Shown here in pieces: positions 50,333-58,592 of a stretch of 64,000 bases of DNA (position 1 is the first letter of the stretch; each line of letters starts with the position of its first letter). A model generated the notes under the pieces. It did not search any database. It was given only the letters and a program-made list of their open reading frames with translations, and was not told the DNA's origin. Source of the stretch: CAMCXE01 sp036520615 (GTDB lineage Bacteria > Pseudomonadota > Gammaproteobacteria > Pseudomonadales > Cellvibrionaceae); the NCBI GenBank assembly GCA_036520615.1, contig DATDJI010000083.1, positions 62,001-126,000 on the forward strand. The letters run 5' to 3'. A program made the position numbers and the translations under genes.

Positions 50333-50992
50333 TTATTTCCAATAACCGTTTTGTGCTAAAAATGCAGCGGTAAGCGGCGCTGCGCCCTGGGCTTCGGCGG
50401 CGCGCTCTCCTAAGAGTAGGCGCTCTAAGTAGCGAGCGATTACATCCACTTCTAAATTCACCCAATGCCCCACTTGATACGTGCCCATAACCGTATGGCT
50501 TAGAGTGTGCGGCACTATGTTCAATTCAAATTCGGCGCCGTTTACAGCGTTCACTGTAAGGCTGACCCCATCGACGGTAATAGAGCCTTTATGCGCAATG
50601 TACTTGGCAAGCTCATTCGGCGCTCTGAGTGTAAAACGCTCGGAACGGGCATCGGATTCACGTTTGACCACTTGGCCCAAACCGTCCACATGGCCGGAGA
50701 CTATATGGCCGCCTAGGCGTGTTTGCGGCGTGAGGGCTTTTTCCAAATTGATCTTTTGGCCGATGCGCCAGTGTTTAAGGCTCGTAAGACTTAAGGTTTC
50801 GTTCGATGCATCCGCCCAAAAACCATCGCCGGTGAGTTTTACTGCAGTAAGGCAGACGCCGTTGCTGGCGATGGAATCCCCAAGAGCTACATCACTCCAG
50901 TCCCAACTGGCGCGAATGTACACACTGAGATCGCCATCTTTTGGTTGCAGGCTAGCGACTGTGCCGATGGATTGGATGATGCCGGTGAACAT
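50333..50992 (-). CDS. ribE: Riboflavin synthase alpha subunit
   Basis: 219 residues made of two lumazine-binding barrels. It starts MFTGIIQSIGTVASLQP, the invariant N terminus, and has SIASNGVCLTAVKLTGDGFW, ETLSLTSLKHWRIGQKINLE, GGHIVSGHVDGLGQVV and the second-barrel copy KGSITVDGVSLTVNAVNGAE. Two lumazine molecules disproportionate to riboflavin here. It is separated from ribD by an unusually long 215-base spacer holding a structured element, yet is only five bases ahead of ribB. Confidence 0.96.
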   Translation of the reverse strand: MFTGIIQSIGTVASLQPKDGDLSVYIRASWDWSDVALGDSIASNGVCLTAVKLTGDGFWADASNETLSLTSLKHWRIGQKINLEKALTPQTRLGGHIVSGHVDGLGQVVKRESDARSERFTLRAPNELAKYIAHKGSITVDGVSLTVNAVNGAEFELNIVPHTLSHTVMGTYQVGHWVNLEVDVIARYLERLLLGERAAEAQGAAPLTAAFLAQNGYWK

Positions 50993-51057
50993 AAAAACCT
51001 CTGTGAAATACTGCTTTTTGTGTGTTGGCTCTGGTCATTAATCGCCGCCCCAACAAC

Positions 51058-51177
51058 TCCAACCTTCGCCGGTGCTCCAGCCTCCCATTAAAAGGGAGGG
51101 TGCTGGAAGCTCTCTAGGACAAGTGAAAATTCCTTCGCAACGGCGTTTTTTCCTTCCTCATACAAGGAAAGGTTGGA
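51058..51177. repeat. Palindromic structured element between ribD and ribE
   Basis: TCCAACCTT (51058-51066) and AAGGTTGGA (51169-51177) are perfect 9-bp inverted ends. Inside, TCCAGC and CTCCC at 51076-51086 pair with GGGAG and GCTGGA at 51094-51107. The sequence does not match the FMN riboswitch consensus. It could be a small mobile palindromic element or an mRNA-processing structure in the rib operon. Confidence 0.65.
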
Positions 51178-51207
51178 ACGAGCTTACGGGTGGCGATTTA
51201 ACTTTTC

Positions 51208-52287
51208 TCACGGGACGCTTTTACAAGGTATCGCCTGAATTTTCCAGTCATCACCAATCGAGCAAATACTCTGAATTTTCAGCGGCACCCGTTCACTCAT
51301 ATGTTCAATAGGCAGATCAAACAGTGGCAGTGCACTGCTGCCCATCAACGTCGGCGCCAGATACACCACTAATTCATCAATCAGCCCGGCAGCGAGGAAA
51401 GCTCCGGCAAGCTTTGCGCCGGCCTCTAGCAACACCTGATTACAACCTTCGCTAGCCAGCCAATTCATCAATGCGGGCAAATTATCGGGTAGATGTTTTA
51501 TAAAGGGCTCCAAGGTCGAATTGGCTGGAGCTTCTAGGTTGCTGATTATCCAGGTGGTGCCAGGCTGCTGCAGAATCGCGGCGGACGGTGGTGTATGTAG
51601 GTGGCGGTCAAGCACAATACGCATGGGCTGGCGAGTGACGCCCTCAGGCCGGTTCATGCGCCAAGTAAGACTTGGGTTATCGGCCAGCACCGTTCCCACA
51701 CCGGTAATAATCGCGCAGCTGCGAGCGCGCAAGGCTTGCACGTCTTCGCGGGCGGCCGCGCCTGTAATCCATTGGCTTTCGCCATTGGCCATAGCCGTGC
51801 GACCATCAAGGCTCATAGCGAGCTTGCAGGTAACAAACGGGCGGCCATCCGTCATGCGTTTAATAAAGCCGCGATTGAGAAGCCGCGCCTCAACTTCTAA
51901 ACAAGGGCCGACAACTTCGACGCCCGCTGCGCGTAAGCGCTCTAAGCCCTGGCCGCACACTTGCGGATTCGGGTCTTGCATCGCGTATACGACGCGCTTA
52001 ACTCCAGCGTCAATCAGCGCTTGGCTACAAGGGCCAGTGCGGCCATGGTGGTTACAGGGTTCTAACGAAACATAGGCGGTCGCACCGCAAGCCTTAGGGC
52101 CCGCTTCTGTGAGGGCGTGAACTTCCGCGTGCGGACCGCCAGCTAATCGATGGTAGCCCTGGCCGACAATTAAGCCCTCAGAGCTTACCAAAATGCAGCC
52201 TACAGCAGGATTGGGGGTGGTCGTGCGCTGGCCTAACGCTGCAAGCTCTAACGCCTTGCTCATCCAGTATTCGTCGTGAGATGACAT
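51208..52287 (-). CDS. ribD: Bifunctional riboflavin biosynthesis deaminase/reductase
   Basis: 359 residues. The N-terminal deaminase has TTTPNPAVGCILV, the zinc-binding HAEVHALTEAG and SLEPCNHHGRTGPCSQALID. The C-terminal reductase has VTCKLAMSLDGRTAMANGES, QWITGAAAREDVQALRARSC and VLLEAGAKLAGAFLAAGLID. It performs the second and third steps after RibA. Its ATG overlaps the nrdR stop (TAATG), showing coupling. Family PC-(S/N)-HHGRTPPC is here PCNHHGRTGPC, a minor change. Confidence 0.96.
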   Translation of the reverse strand: MSSHDEYWMSKALELAALGQRTTTPNPAVGCILVSSEGLIVGQGYHRLAGGPHAEVHALTEAGPKACGATAYVSLEPCNHHGRTGPCSQALIDAGVKRVVYAMQDPNPQVCGQGLERLRAAGVEVVGPCLEVEARLLNRGFIKRMTDGRPFVTCKLAMSLDGRTAMANGESQWITGAAAREDVQALRARSCAIITGVGTVLADNPSLTWRMNRPEGVTRQPMRIVLDRHLHTPPSAAILQQPGTTWIISNLEAPANSTLEPFIKHLPDNLPALMNWLASEGCNQVLLEAGAKLAGAFLAAGLIDELVVYLAPTLMGSSALPLFDLPIEHMSERVPLKIQSICSIGDDWKIQAIPCKSVP

Positions 52288-52739
52288 TAGTCTTTCTCTA
52301 ACCGATCAAGCTCTTGGCGGAATTCGCTGATGTCTTGAAAGCTGCGGTAGACGGAGGCAAACCGCACATAGGCGACGCCATCTAGCGCGCGCAGCTCCTC
52401 CATTACACGTTCACCCACGACCAGTGATTTCACCTCGCGCTCGCCCAACGCCTGTAAATAATGTTTAACGCTATTCACCGCCGCTTCGATGCGCTCGACA
52501 CTCACCGGGCGTTTTTCCAATGCGCGCAACAAACCGTTGCGCAGCTTTTGTTCGTCAAACGGTTCGCGCGTACCGCCCTGCTTAATGATGCGCGGCATCA
52601 ATAATTCTGCCACTTCAAAAGTAGTAAAGCGCTCTTTGCACGCTAAACACTCACGGCGGCGGCGTACCTGGCTGCCATCGGCCATGAGGCGGGAGTCGAT
52701 AACTTTGGTGTCGAGTTGGTTGCAAAACGGGCAGTGCAT
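52287..52739 (-). CDS. nrdR: Ribonucleotide reductase transcriptional repressor NrdR
   Basis: 150 residues. The N-terminal zinc ribbon is MHCPFCNQLDTKVIDSRL with a second pair in RRRRECLACKERFTTFE. The ATP-cone domain follows (MPRIIKQGGTREPFDEQKLR, RNGLLRALEKRPVSVERIEA). NrdR represses nrd genes in a dATP/ATP-dependent manner. Its position ahead of ribD is the standard one. It is coupled to ribD by TAATG. Confidence 0.97.
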   Translation of the reverse strand: MHCPFCNQLDTKVIDSRLMADGSQVRRRRECLACKERFTTFEVAELLMPRIIKQGGTREPFDEQKLRNGLLRALEKRPVSVERIEAAVNSVKHYLQALGEREVKSLVVGERVMEELRALDGVAYVRFASVYRSFQDISEFRQELDRLEKD

Positions 52740-52747
52740 AGGAAACT

Positions 52748-53554
52748 CTACTTAAGGTTGAGCACATCCTGCATATCGAATAATCCAGCGCCTTGGCCTT
52801 TCAACCAGACAGCGGCGCGAACGGCGCCACGGGCGAACGACATACGGCTGGACGCCTTATGGGTGATTTCTACCCGCTCGCCATCGGCCATAAACATCAC
52901 CGTATGGTCGCCTACGACATCGCCGCCGCGCACCGTGGCAAAGCCAATTGTATCGCGAGTGCGTGGGCCAATTTGGCCTTGGCGGCCGTACACGGCAACC
53001 TCGTCCAAATCCCGGTTCAAGGCTTGGGCAACTACTTCACCCATGCTAAGCGCGGTGCCGGAAGGCGAATCCACTTTGTGGCGATGGTGGGCTTCAACAA
53101 TTTCAATATCCGCATCGTCACCGAGGACTTCGGCGGCGATTTTCAGCAGTTTAAAACACAGATTGACTCCGGTGCTGAAGTTGGAGGCAATGACCAGTGG
53201 TATGCGTGTTTGATAGCTTAGCAACTCAGATTTTTGCTCGGCGCTAAAGCCTGTGGTGCCGACGACTAATGCTTTGCCATGCGTGGCGCAAAGTTCGGCA
53301 TTGGCAAGCGTTGCCTCAGGCGTAGTGAAATCAATTAGCACATCAATTTGGTCAATAACCGCTTCAAGGTCACCCATTATCGTCACGCCCTGGCGGCCTA
53401 TGCCTGCGAGCTCGCCAGCATCAGCACCAATTAAACTGCTACCGGGGCGTCCGATCGCGCAGGCCAAGGTTGCGTCTGCATTAAGCGTTACCGCCTGTAC
53501 TAACACACGGCCCATACGGCCATTGCAGCCGGTGATGGCAATTCGAGTTGTCAT
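52748..53554 (-). CDS. dapB: 4-hydroxy-tetrahydrodipicolinate reductase
   Basis: 268 residues. It reduces the DapA product with NAD(P)H in lysine and peptidoglycan precursor synthesis. The nucleotide-binding start is MTTRIAITGCNGRMGRVLVQ, followed by VLIDFTTPEATLANAELCAT, VVGTTGFSAEQK, the catalytic IVEAHHRHKVDSPSGTALSM, and the C-terminal VRGGDVVGDHTVMFMADGER. It lies eight bases before nrdR on the same strand and is preceded by the DUF502 gene. Confidence 0.97.
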   Translation of the reverse strand: MTTRIAITGCNGRMGRVLVQAVTLNADATLACAIGRPGSSLIGADAGELAGIGRQGVTIMGDLEAVIDQIDVLIDFTTPEATLANAELCATHGKALVVGTTGFSAEQKSELLSYQTRIPLVIASNFSTGVNLCFKLLKIAAEVLGDDADIEIVEAHHRHKVDSPSGTALSMGEVVAQALNRDLDEVAVYGRQGQIGPRTRDTIGFATVRGGDVVGDHTVMFMADGERVEITHKASSRMSFARGAVRAAVWLKGQGAGLFDMQDVLNLK

Positions 53555-53570
53555 GGTTTCTCCGGTTATT

Positions 53571-54143
53571 TTAGTCGGGGCGCGTGACGTGCGCGGTTAA
53601 TACATGTTGCATCGCCTGCTCGGCGTTCATGGTTAAAAATTCGCAACGCTCTCTCGGTAAATAAACGGTAAAGCCGCCTATTTGATAAGCCTTTGGAAGA
53701 TAAACAGCCAGGAGGTTTTTTTGGCTGCCAAGGGTTACGTTTTCACTGGTGACAAATCCCAATAAGCGAATATCGCTATCTAATGTAACCAACACCACTT
53801 TTTGCAATTCTGAATTTTTATTGCCGGCCATAAAATGCAATAAATCCCGTGTGCTGGTATAGAGGGTTTTCACCAGCGGGATACGCTCTAGCAGTAAATC
53901 AAACCAAGCAAATAAGTGGCGTAACACATAGGCCTGCACCAAAATTCCAGCGCAAAAAATTGCCACGAGCGCTGAGGCCACACCCATGCCTTTAACGTAT
54001 TGCCCTTCGGGCAACAACAATATCAAAGGGATTTTAAATACGGCTTCTAGCGATTCAAACAGCCAATAAATCAGCCCAAACGTAATCATCACTGGCAGCG
54101 TAAATAAAAAGCCTTTTAAAAAGATATTGGCTAAAAATTTCAT
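53571..54143 (-). CDS. DUF502 membrane protein
   Basis: 190 residues with two N-terminal membrane helices (GFLFTLPVMITFGLIYWLFE and VASALVAIFCAGILVQAYVL). The soluble part has the family signatures ERIPLVKTLYTSTRDLLHFM, NSELQKVVLVTLDSDIRLLG, FVTSENVTL and LLAVYLPKAYQIGGFTVYLP. DUF502 proteins are widespread in Proteobacteria; a function is not established. It sits 16 bases ahead of dapB and follows the dnaJ terminator. In some related genomes dnaJ and dapB are adjacent, so this gene appears inserted between them. Confidence 0.93.
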   Translation of the reverse strand: MKFLANIFLKGFLFTLPVMITFGLIYWLFESLEAVFKIPLILLLPEGQYVKGMGVASALVAIFCAGILVQAYVLRHLFAWFDLLLERIPLVKTLYTSTRDLLHFMAGNKNSELQKVVLVTLDSDIRLLGFVTSENVTLGSQKNLLAVYLPKAYQIGGFTVYLPRERCEFLTMNAEQAMQHVLTAHVTRPD

Positions 54144-54161
54144 AACCTGCCCGTTTGTTCA

Positions 54162-54190
54162 CAAAAAGAAAGGCCAGCTAAGCTGGCCTT
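54162..54190 (-). terminator. Terminator of dnaJ
   Basis: AAGGCCAGC and GCTGGCCTT flank loop TTA on the minus strand, followed by TCTTTTT. It lies 20 bases after the dnaJ stop. Confidence 0.9.
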
Positions 54191-54209
54191 GTATTCGCAC
54201 TGTCGTACG

Positions 54210-55340
54210 CTACAGCTTCATATCACCAAAAAAGTTTTTCATACCTTCAAACCAACTCGACTGTTTAGGCGAGTGGGTAGACGAGCCAGTCATATCTTCC
54301 TGCAATTGACGCAACAAGTCTTTTTGCTTGGAGGTGAGGTTCACCGGCGTCTCCACAATTACTCGACAGAGTAAATCACCGGCAGCACCGCCGCGTACTG
54401 GCGCTACGCCCTTGCCGCGCAGGCGAAACAGTTTGCCCGTTTGGGTTTCTTCGGGGATTTTCAACTTCACGCGGCCGTCGAGCGTCGGCACTTCGATTTC
54501 ACCGCCGAGACAAGCTTCCACCAGTCCAATCGGTACTTCGCAATAGAGGTTTTTGCCATCGCGCTGAAAGAACTCATGCTCTTTAACGGATACCTGCACA
54601 TACAAATCTCCTGCAGGCCCGCCGTCTGCGCCGGCCTCACCTTCACCCGCTAAGCGAATGCGGTCTCCGTTGTCTACGCCTGGTGGTACTTTCACGTTCA
54701 GCGTTTTAGTTTCTTCTACACGGCCGTGACCGTGGCATTCTTTGCACGGGTCAGTAATGATTTTGCCTTTGCCGCGACAGGTGGGGCAGGTTTGCTGCAC
54801 GGAGAAAAACCCCTGCTGCATACGTACCTGACCGTGTCCGCCACAGGTCGTACAAGTAGCGGGTTTAGTGCCGGATTTTGCCCCGCTGCCGTCACAGGTT
54901 TTACATGAGACAAGCGTCGGTACTTTAATTTTTACACTCGTGCCTTTAACCGCATCTTCCAGGCTTAAATCAAGCGTGTACCGCAGGTCGGAGCCGCGCG
55001 CCGGTCCGCCGCGGCGACCGCCACCGTTGCCACCGCCGAATATATCGCCGAACACGTCGCCGAAAATATCGCTAAAACCACCGCCGCTAAAGCCGCCGCC
55101 CATGCCGCCTGCGCCTTCGACGCCCGCGTGACCGTATTGGTCGTACGCAGCACGTTTATTGGCGTCCGAGAGAACTTCGTAGGCTTCACTCGCCTCTTTA
55201 AATTTCTCTTCAGCGTCTTTGTCGTCCGGATTGCGATCCGGGTGATATTTCATTGCCACACGTCGGTAGGCTTTTTTCAGATCAGCTTCCGAGACGCCTT
55301 TGGCAACCCCTAGAATTTCGTAATAGTCACGTTTGGCCAT
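54210..55340 (-). CDS. dnaJ: Co-chaperone DnaJ (Hsp40)
   Basis: 376 residues. The J domain carries His33-Pro34-Asp35 in MKYHPDRNPDD. A Gly/Phe-rich stretch follows (about 75-115), then four CxxCxGxG repeats (CKTCDGSGAKSG, CTTCGGHGQVRM, CPTCRGKGKI, CKECHGHGRV) and the C-terminal substrate-binding beta-domains ending near LLCRVIVETPVNLT. DnaJ stimulates the ATPase of DnaK and hands over unfolded clients. It lies 94 bases after dnaK on the same transcript and is followed by a terminator. Confidence 0.97.
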   Translation of the reverse strand: MAKRDYYEILGVAKGVSEADLKKAYRRVAMKYHPDRNPDDKDAEEKFKEASEAYEVLSDANKRAAYDQYGHAGVEGAGGMGGGFSGGGFSDIFGDVFGDIFGGGNGGGRRGGPARGSDLRYTLDLSLEDAVKGTSVKIKVPTLVSCKTCDGSGAKSGTKPATCTTCGGHGQVRMQQGFFSVQQTCPTCRGKGKIITDPCKECHGHGRVEETKTLNVKVPPGVDNGDRIRLAGEGEAGADGGPAGDLYVQVSVKEHEFFQRDGKNLYCEVPIGLVEACLGGEIEVPTLDGRVKLKIPEETQTGKLFRLRGKGVAPVRGGAAGDLLCRVIVETPVNLTSKQKDLLRQLQEDMTGSSTHSPKQSSWFEGMKNFFGDMKL

Positions 55341-55410
55341 GTAACGCTTTTTCCGTGGTCAGAAACAACAAAGCAGAGCTCGCGCCCTGCTTAACCAAAT
55401 CCAATAAATG

Positions 55411-55429
55411 CTGCGGCTGTGCGCCGCAG
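55411..55429 (-). other. Hairpin in the dnaK-dnaJ spacer
   Basis: CTGCGGC and GCCGCAG form a 7-bp perfect stem around a five-base loop. There is no T-run, so it is more likely an mRNA-stability or processing structure than a terminator. Confidence 0.5.
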
Positions 55430-55434
55430 ACGAT

Positions 55435-57351
55435 TTATTTATCCTCTTTAACTTCTTCAAACTCGGCGTCAAAAGCACCGTCTTCAGCTTGGCTGCTTTG
55501 TTCGGCACTGCCGCCGCCTGCGCCTGCTGCTTGCTGTTCAGCATAAAGCTTTTGCGCAAGGCTTGAGGATGCTTCGGTCAGCTTTTGTGTTGAGGCTTCG
55601 ATTTTTTCTTTATCGTCGCTCTTCACTATTGTCTCAGCTTCGCTTAAAGCCGCTTGAATCGCAGACTTTTCATCTGCAGTGGCTTTATCGCCCGCTTCTT
55701 CGAGAGTTTTCTTCGTTGCATGAATCAAGCCCTCCAGCGAGTTGCGCGCAGTAATCAATTGCTCGAACTTGCGATCAGCCTCTGCATTGGCTTCGGCATC
55801 TTTTACCATGCGTTCAATTTCAGCATCGCTTAAACCGGAGCTGGCTTTGATGACAATCGACTGTTGCTTGCCCGTGGCCTTGTCTTTAGCGCTGACGTTC
55901 AAGATGCCGTTGGCGTCTATGTCGAACGTCACCTCAATCTGTGGCATCCCGCGCTGTGCAGGCGGAATATCCGACAGGTCAAAGCGGCCCAAGGATTTAT
56001 TCTGCGAGGCTTGTTTGCGCTCACCTTGTACAACGTGAATGGTTACAGCCGTTTGGTTATCTTCGGCAGTTGAGAACACCTGAGATTTTTTGGTAGGAAT
56101 CGTGGTGTTTTTCTCAATCAACGGAGTAGCCACGCCGCCCATGGTTTCGATACCCAAAGACAGAGGCGTTACGTCCAATAACAACACATCTTTAACGTCA
56201 CCGGAGAGCACCGCGCCCTGAATTGCAGCACCAATGGCCACTGCTTCATCAGGGTTAACGTCTTTACGCGGCTCTTTGCCGAAGAATTCCGCCACGTATT
56301 TTTGCACCAAAGGCATACGGGTTTGGCCGCCGACGAGAATTACGTCGTTGATTTTATCCACACTGATGCCCGCGTCTTTTAACGCAATTTTTACTGGCTC
56401 CATCGAGCGCTTAACCAACTCTTCTACCAATGACTCAAGCTTGGCGCGAGTCAACTTCACAGCCAAATGCTTAGGACCGGAGGCATCTGCCGTGATATAG
56501 GGCAGGTTCACTTCAGTTTGTTGGCTGGTGGACAGCTCGATTTTGGCTTTTTCAGCCGCTTCTTTTAAGCGCTGCAGGGCCAATGGATCGTTAAGCAAAT
56601 TAATGCCGCTGGTCTTTTTGAAGTCTTCTACGAAGAACTCAATTAAACGCATATCAAAGTCTTCACCGCCTAAGAAGGTGTCTCCATTGGTGGCCAACAC
56701 TTCAAATTGGTGCTCGCCATCTACGTCGGCGATTTCGATGATGGAGATATCGAACGTACCACCGCCAAGGTCATAGACAGCAATGGTGCTGTCACCCTTG
56801 GCTTTATCCATACCATAGGCTAAGGCTGCGGCTGTGGGTTCGTTGATAATGCGCTTAACATCGAGACCGGCAATCTTACCGGCGTCTTTAGTGGCCTGGC
56901 GCTGTGAGTCATTAAAATAAGCTGGCACGGTGATAACCGCTTCAGTCACTTTCTCGCCAAGATAATCCTCAGCTGTTTTTTTCATTTTCTTCAGCACTTC
57001 AGCTGAAATTTGCGGCGGCGCGCGGCGCTCGCCTTTCACTTCAACCCAAGCATCGCCATTGTCCGCTTGCACGATAGTGTAAGGCACCATCGAAATGTCT
57101 TTTTGCACTACGTCGTCAGTAAATTTACGACCGATTAATCGCTTAACGGCGAATAACGTGTTCGTAGGGTTAGTCACAGCCTGACGCTTGGCACTTTGGC
57201 CCACTAAAATTTCGCCGTCCTGTGTAAACGCAACAATAGAAGGCGTGGTGCGGTCACCCTCGGCATTTTCAATTACCTTAGGTTTGTTACCTTCGAGAAT
57301 GGATACACACGAGTTGGTTGTACCTAAGTCGATACCAATGATTTTGCCCAT
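55435..57351 (-). CDS. dnaK: Chaperone DnaK (Hsp70)
   Basis: 638 residues from the ATG at 57351 (MGKIIGIDLGTTNSCV), preceded by GAGGAG. The ATPase has VYDLGGGTFDISIIEI, VILVGGQTRMPLVQKYVAEF and NPDEAVAIGAAIQGAVLSGD. The substrate domain follows (VLLLDVTPLSLGIETMGGV), then the helical lid. The tail ends FDAEFEEVKEDK, a typical variation of the Hsp70 end. It folds and protects proteins together with DnaJ and GrpE. A sigma-32-like promoter lies in the grpE-dnaK spacer. It is the middle gene of grpE-dnaK-dnaJ. Confidence 0.98.
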   Translation of the reverse strand: MGKIIGIDLGTTNSCVSILEGNKPKVIENAEGDRTTPSIVAFTQDGEILVGQSAKRQAVTNPTNTLFAVKRLIGRKFTDDVVQKDISMVPYTIVQADNGDAWVEVKGERRAPPQISAEVLKKMKKTAEDYLGEKVTEAVITVPAYFNDSQRQATKDAGKIAGLDVKRIINEPTAAALAYGMDKAKGDSTIAVYDLGGGTFDISIIEIADVDGEHQFEVLATNGDTFLGGEDFDMRLIEFFVEDFKKTSGINLLNDPLALQRLKEAAEKAKIELSTSQQTEVNLPYITADASGPKHLAVKLTRAKLESLVEELVKRSMEPVKIALKDAGISVDKINDVILVGGQTRMPLVQKYVAEFFGKEPRKDVNPDEAVAIGAAIQGAVLSGDVKDVLLLDVTPLSLGIETMGGVATPLIEKNTTIPTKKSQVFSTAEDNQTAVTIHVVQGERKQASQNKSLGRFDLSDIPPAQRGMPQIEVTFDIDANGILNVSAKDKATGKQQSIVIKASSGLSDAEIERMVKDAEANAEADRKFEQLITARNSLEGLIHATKKTLEEAGDKATADEKSAIQAALSEAETIVKSDDKEKIEASTQKLTEASSSLAQKLYAEQQAAGAGGGSAEQSSQAEDGAFDAEFEEVKEDK

Positions 57352-57478
57352 GTTAATGGTCTCCTCGTAGGCCTTGTCGGCCAAATGTTCATGAATGTGA
57401 ATATGGTGTCGCGCAGTTACCTGCCAAACAATTTTTAATGTGCGGTTTAAGCTGTCAGTCTTGTTGCACTTGGCATCA

Positions 57479-57505
57479 ATATTGGCACCGACTGCGTTTT
57501 TTCAA
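57479..57505 (-). promoter_or_regulatory. Probable sigma-32 promoter of dnaK
   Basis: On the minus strand TTGAAA (57505-57500), about 14 bases, then CCAATAT with partial match to CCCCATNT. It is weaker than the grpE promoter but in the right place. Confidence 0.55.
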
Positions 57506-57550
57506 CCCACAGGCGGACATTTTTTGTGGCTTTTCGCCGCTGTTACTTTG

Positions 57551-58168
57551 TTAATCAGGTTTTTTAGACACGACGACCATGGCTGGGCGCAATAGGCGGC
57601 CGTGTAGTGTGTAGCCTTTTTGAAACACGTTTAGCACCGTATTGGGCTCGCAATCAGCATTGGGAATGGCGGTCATTGCCTGGTGTAATTGCGGATCGAA
57701 CGGCTCGCCAACGGGGTTCACAGGTGTGAGCTGTTGTTTTTCCAAGCAGCTTTGCAGGGATTTAAGCGTAAGCTCAACGCCTTCGATTACCGCTTTAATA
57801 TCACTGCTAGCGGAGGCGGCTTCGATGGAGCGCTCAAGATTGTCGGCCACGGGCAGTAAGTCAGAGATAAATCGCTCCAGGCCAAATTTATGAGCTTTTT
57901 CTACATCCTGCTCAGCACGGCGGCGAATATTTTGCGCTTCGGCCATCGCGCGCAGCGACTGTTCTTTAGATTGCATTAATTCATCTTTAAGCCGCTCGAT
58001 TTCGGCCTCCAGCTCAAATGTGAGCGGGCCAGACGCTGCCGCAGCGGCGCCTCCTGCAGATGAGCCCGCAGCGGCATAAGCGCCGCCGGATGAAGAGGCG
58101 GAGCTGCTGGCAAATGAAAACTCTACCTGATCTTCAGGCGGCTGGTTCGAGGTTGGGTCTTGACTCAC
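57551..58168 (-). CDS. grpE: Nucleotide exchange factor GrpE
   Basis: 205 residues from the GTG at 58168 (VSQDPTSNQPPEDQVEF), with AGGAG eight bases upstream. A longer in-frame reading from 58225 starts inside the -35 box of the promoter and is rejected. The N-terminal 60 residues are Ser/Ala/Gly-rich and disordered. The long coiled helix (LEAEIERLKDELMQSKEQSL) and the core with AEAQNIRRRAEQDVEKAHKF, FISDLLPVADNLERSIEAAS and GYTLHGRLLRPAMVVVSKKP are typical. GrpE releases ADP from DnaK. It leads the heat-shock cluster and has a near-perfect sigma-32 promoter. Confidence 0.95.
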   Translation of the reverse strand: MSQDPTSNQPPEDQVEFSFASSSASSSGGAYAAAGSSAGGAAAAASGPLTFELEAEIERLKDELMQSKEQSLRAMAEAQNIRRRAEQDVEKAHKFGLERFISDLLPVADNLERSIEAASASSDIKAVIEGVELTLKSLQSCLEKQQLTPVNPVGEPFDPQLHQAMTAIPNADCEPNTVLNVFQKGYTLHGRLLRPAMVVVSKKPD

Positions 58169-58592
58169 AGGGTCTCTCCTGACGGTTTTTGAACTGCTGC
58201 CTATATGGGGCTGGCCAATGGGCATTCAAGCCCAACAGGGAAATAATCGGCTCGGCAGGTTGACGCCGGGGCTCTGCAGATAAGTCGTTGACTACTGCTT
58301 TTTTAAAGGTAAGGGATGGATTTAGATAAGTTGGCTGTATTTGTTGAAGTGGCTATCGATTCGTTCTCCTAGACAGTAGGGGCGAGCCCCGCTCCACTAA
58401 AAAGGAAGGCCTAAGCGAGGTTGAGGGAACACGTGCAGCTACCAGGCAAAAAACAAAAAACGCTTGGGCTTGAAGGTTTTGTCGGGCAGGCTTGCAAGCT
58501 AAATCAGCAGGTATCACCTGTGCCCAAGCTAGGCTAGCCCTAAACTGCGATCTACTGTATAAACAGCCACCTTTAGGCGTGGAGACCCCAGC
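58169..58592. other. Intergenic region, 424 bases, grpE/recN divergent control
   Basis: Contains the sigma-32 promoter of grpE. Towards recN, a CTGTATAAACAG palindrome (58555-58566) resembles a LexA half-site pair but has only four central bases instead of eight, so I do not call a LexA box. GCTTGGGC/GCCCAAGC (58462, 58522) is an 8-bp inverted repeat. No gene is supported. Confidence 0.6.
58203..58230 (-). promoter_or_regulatory. Sigma-32 heat-shock promoter of grpE
   Basis: On the minus strand CTTGAA (58230-58225), 14 bases, then CCCCATAT (58210-58203): a full match to the sigma-32 consensus. Transcription would start near 58195, leaving a leader of about 27 bases before the GTG. Confidence 0.92.

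Noticed and set aside
51058..51177. FMN riboswitch in the rib operon
   Set aside because: The conserved FMN-element segments are not present; only generic stem-loops are seen.
58555..58566. CTGTATAAACAG before recN as a LexA box
   Set aside because: The half-sites CTGT and ACAG are separated by four bases; the gammaproteobacterial SOS box needs eight. It may simply include a -10 element.
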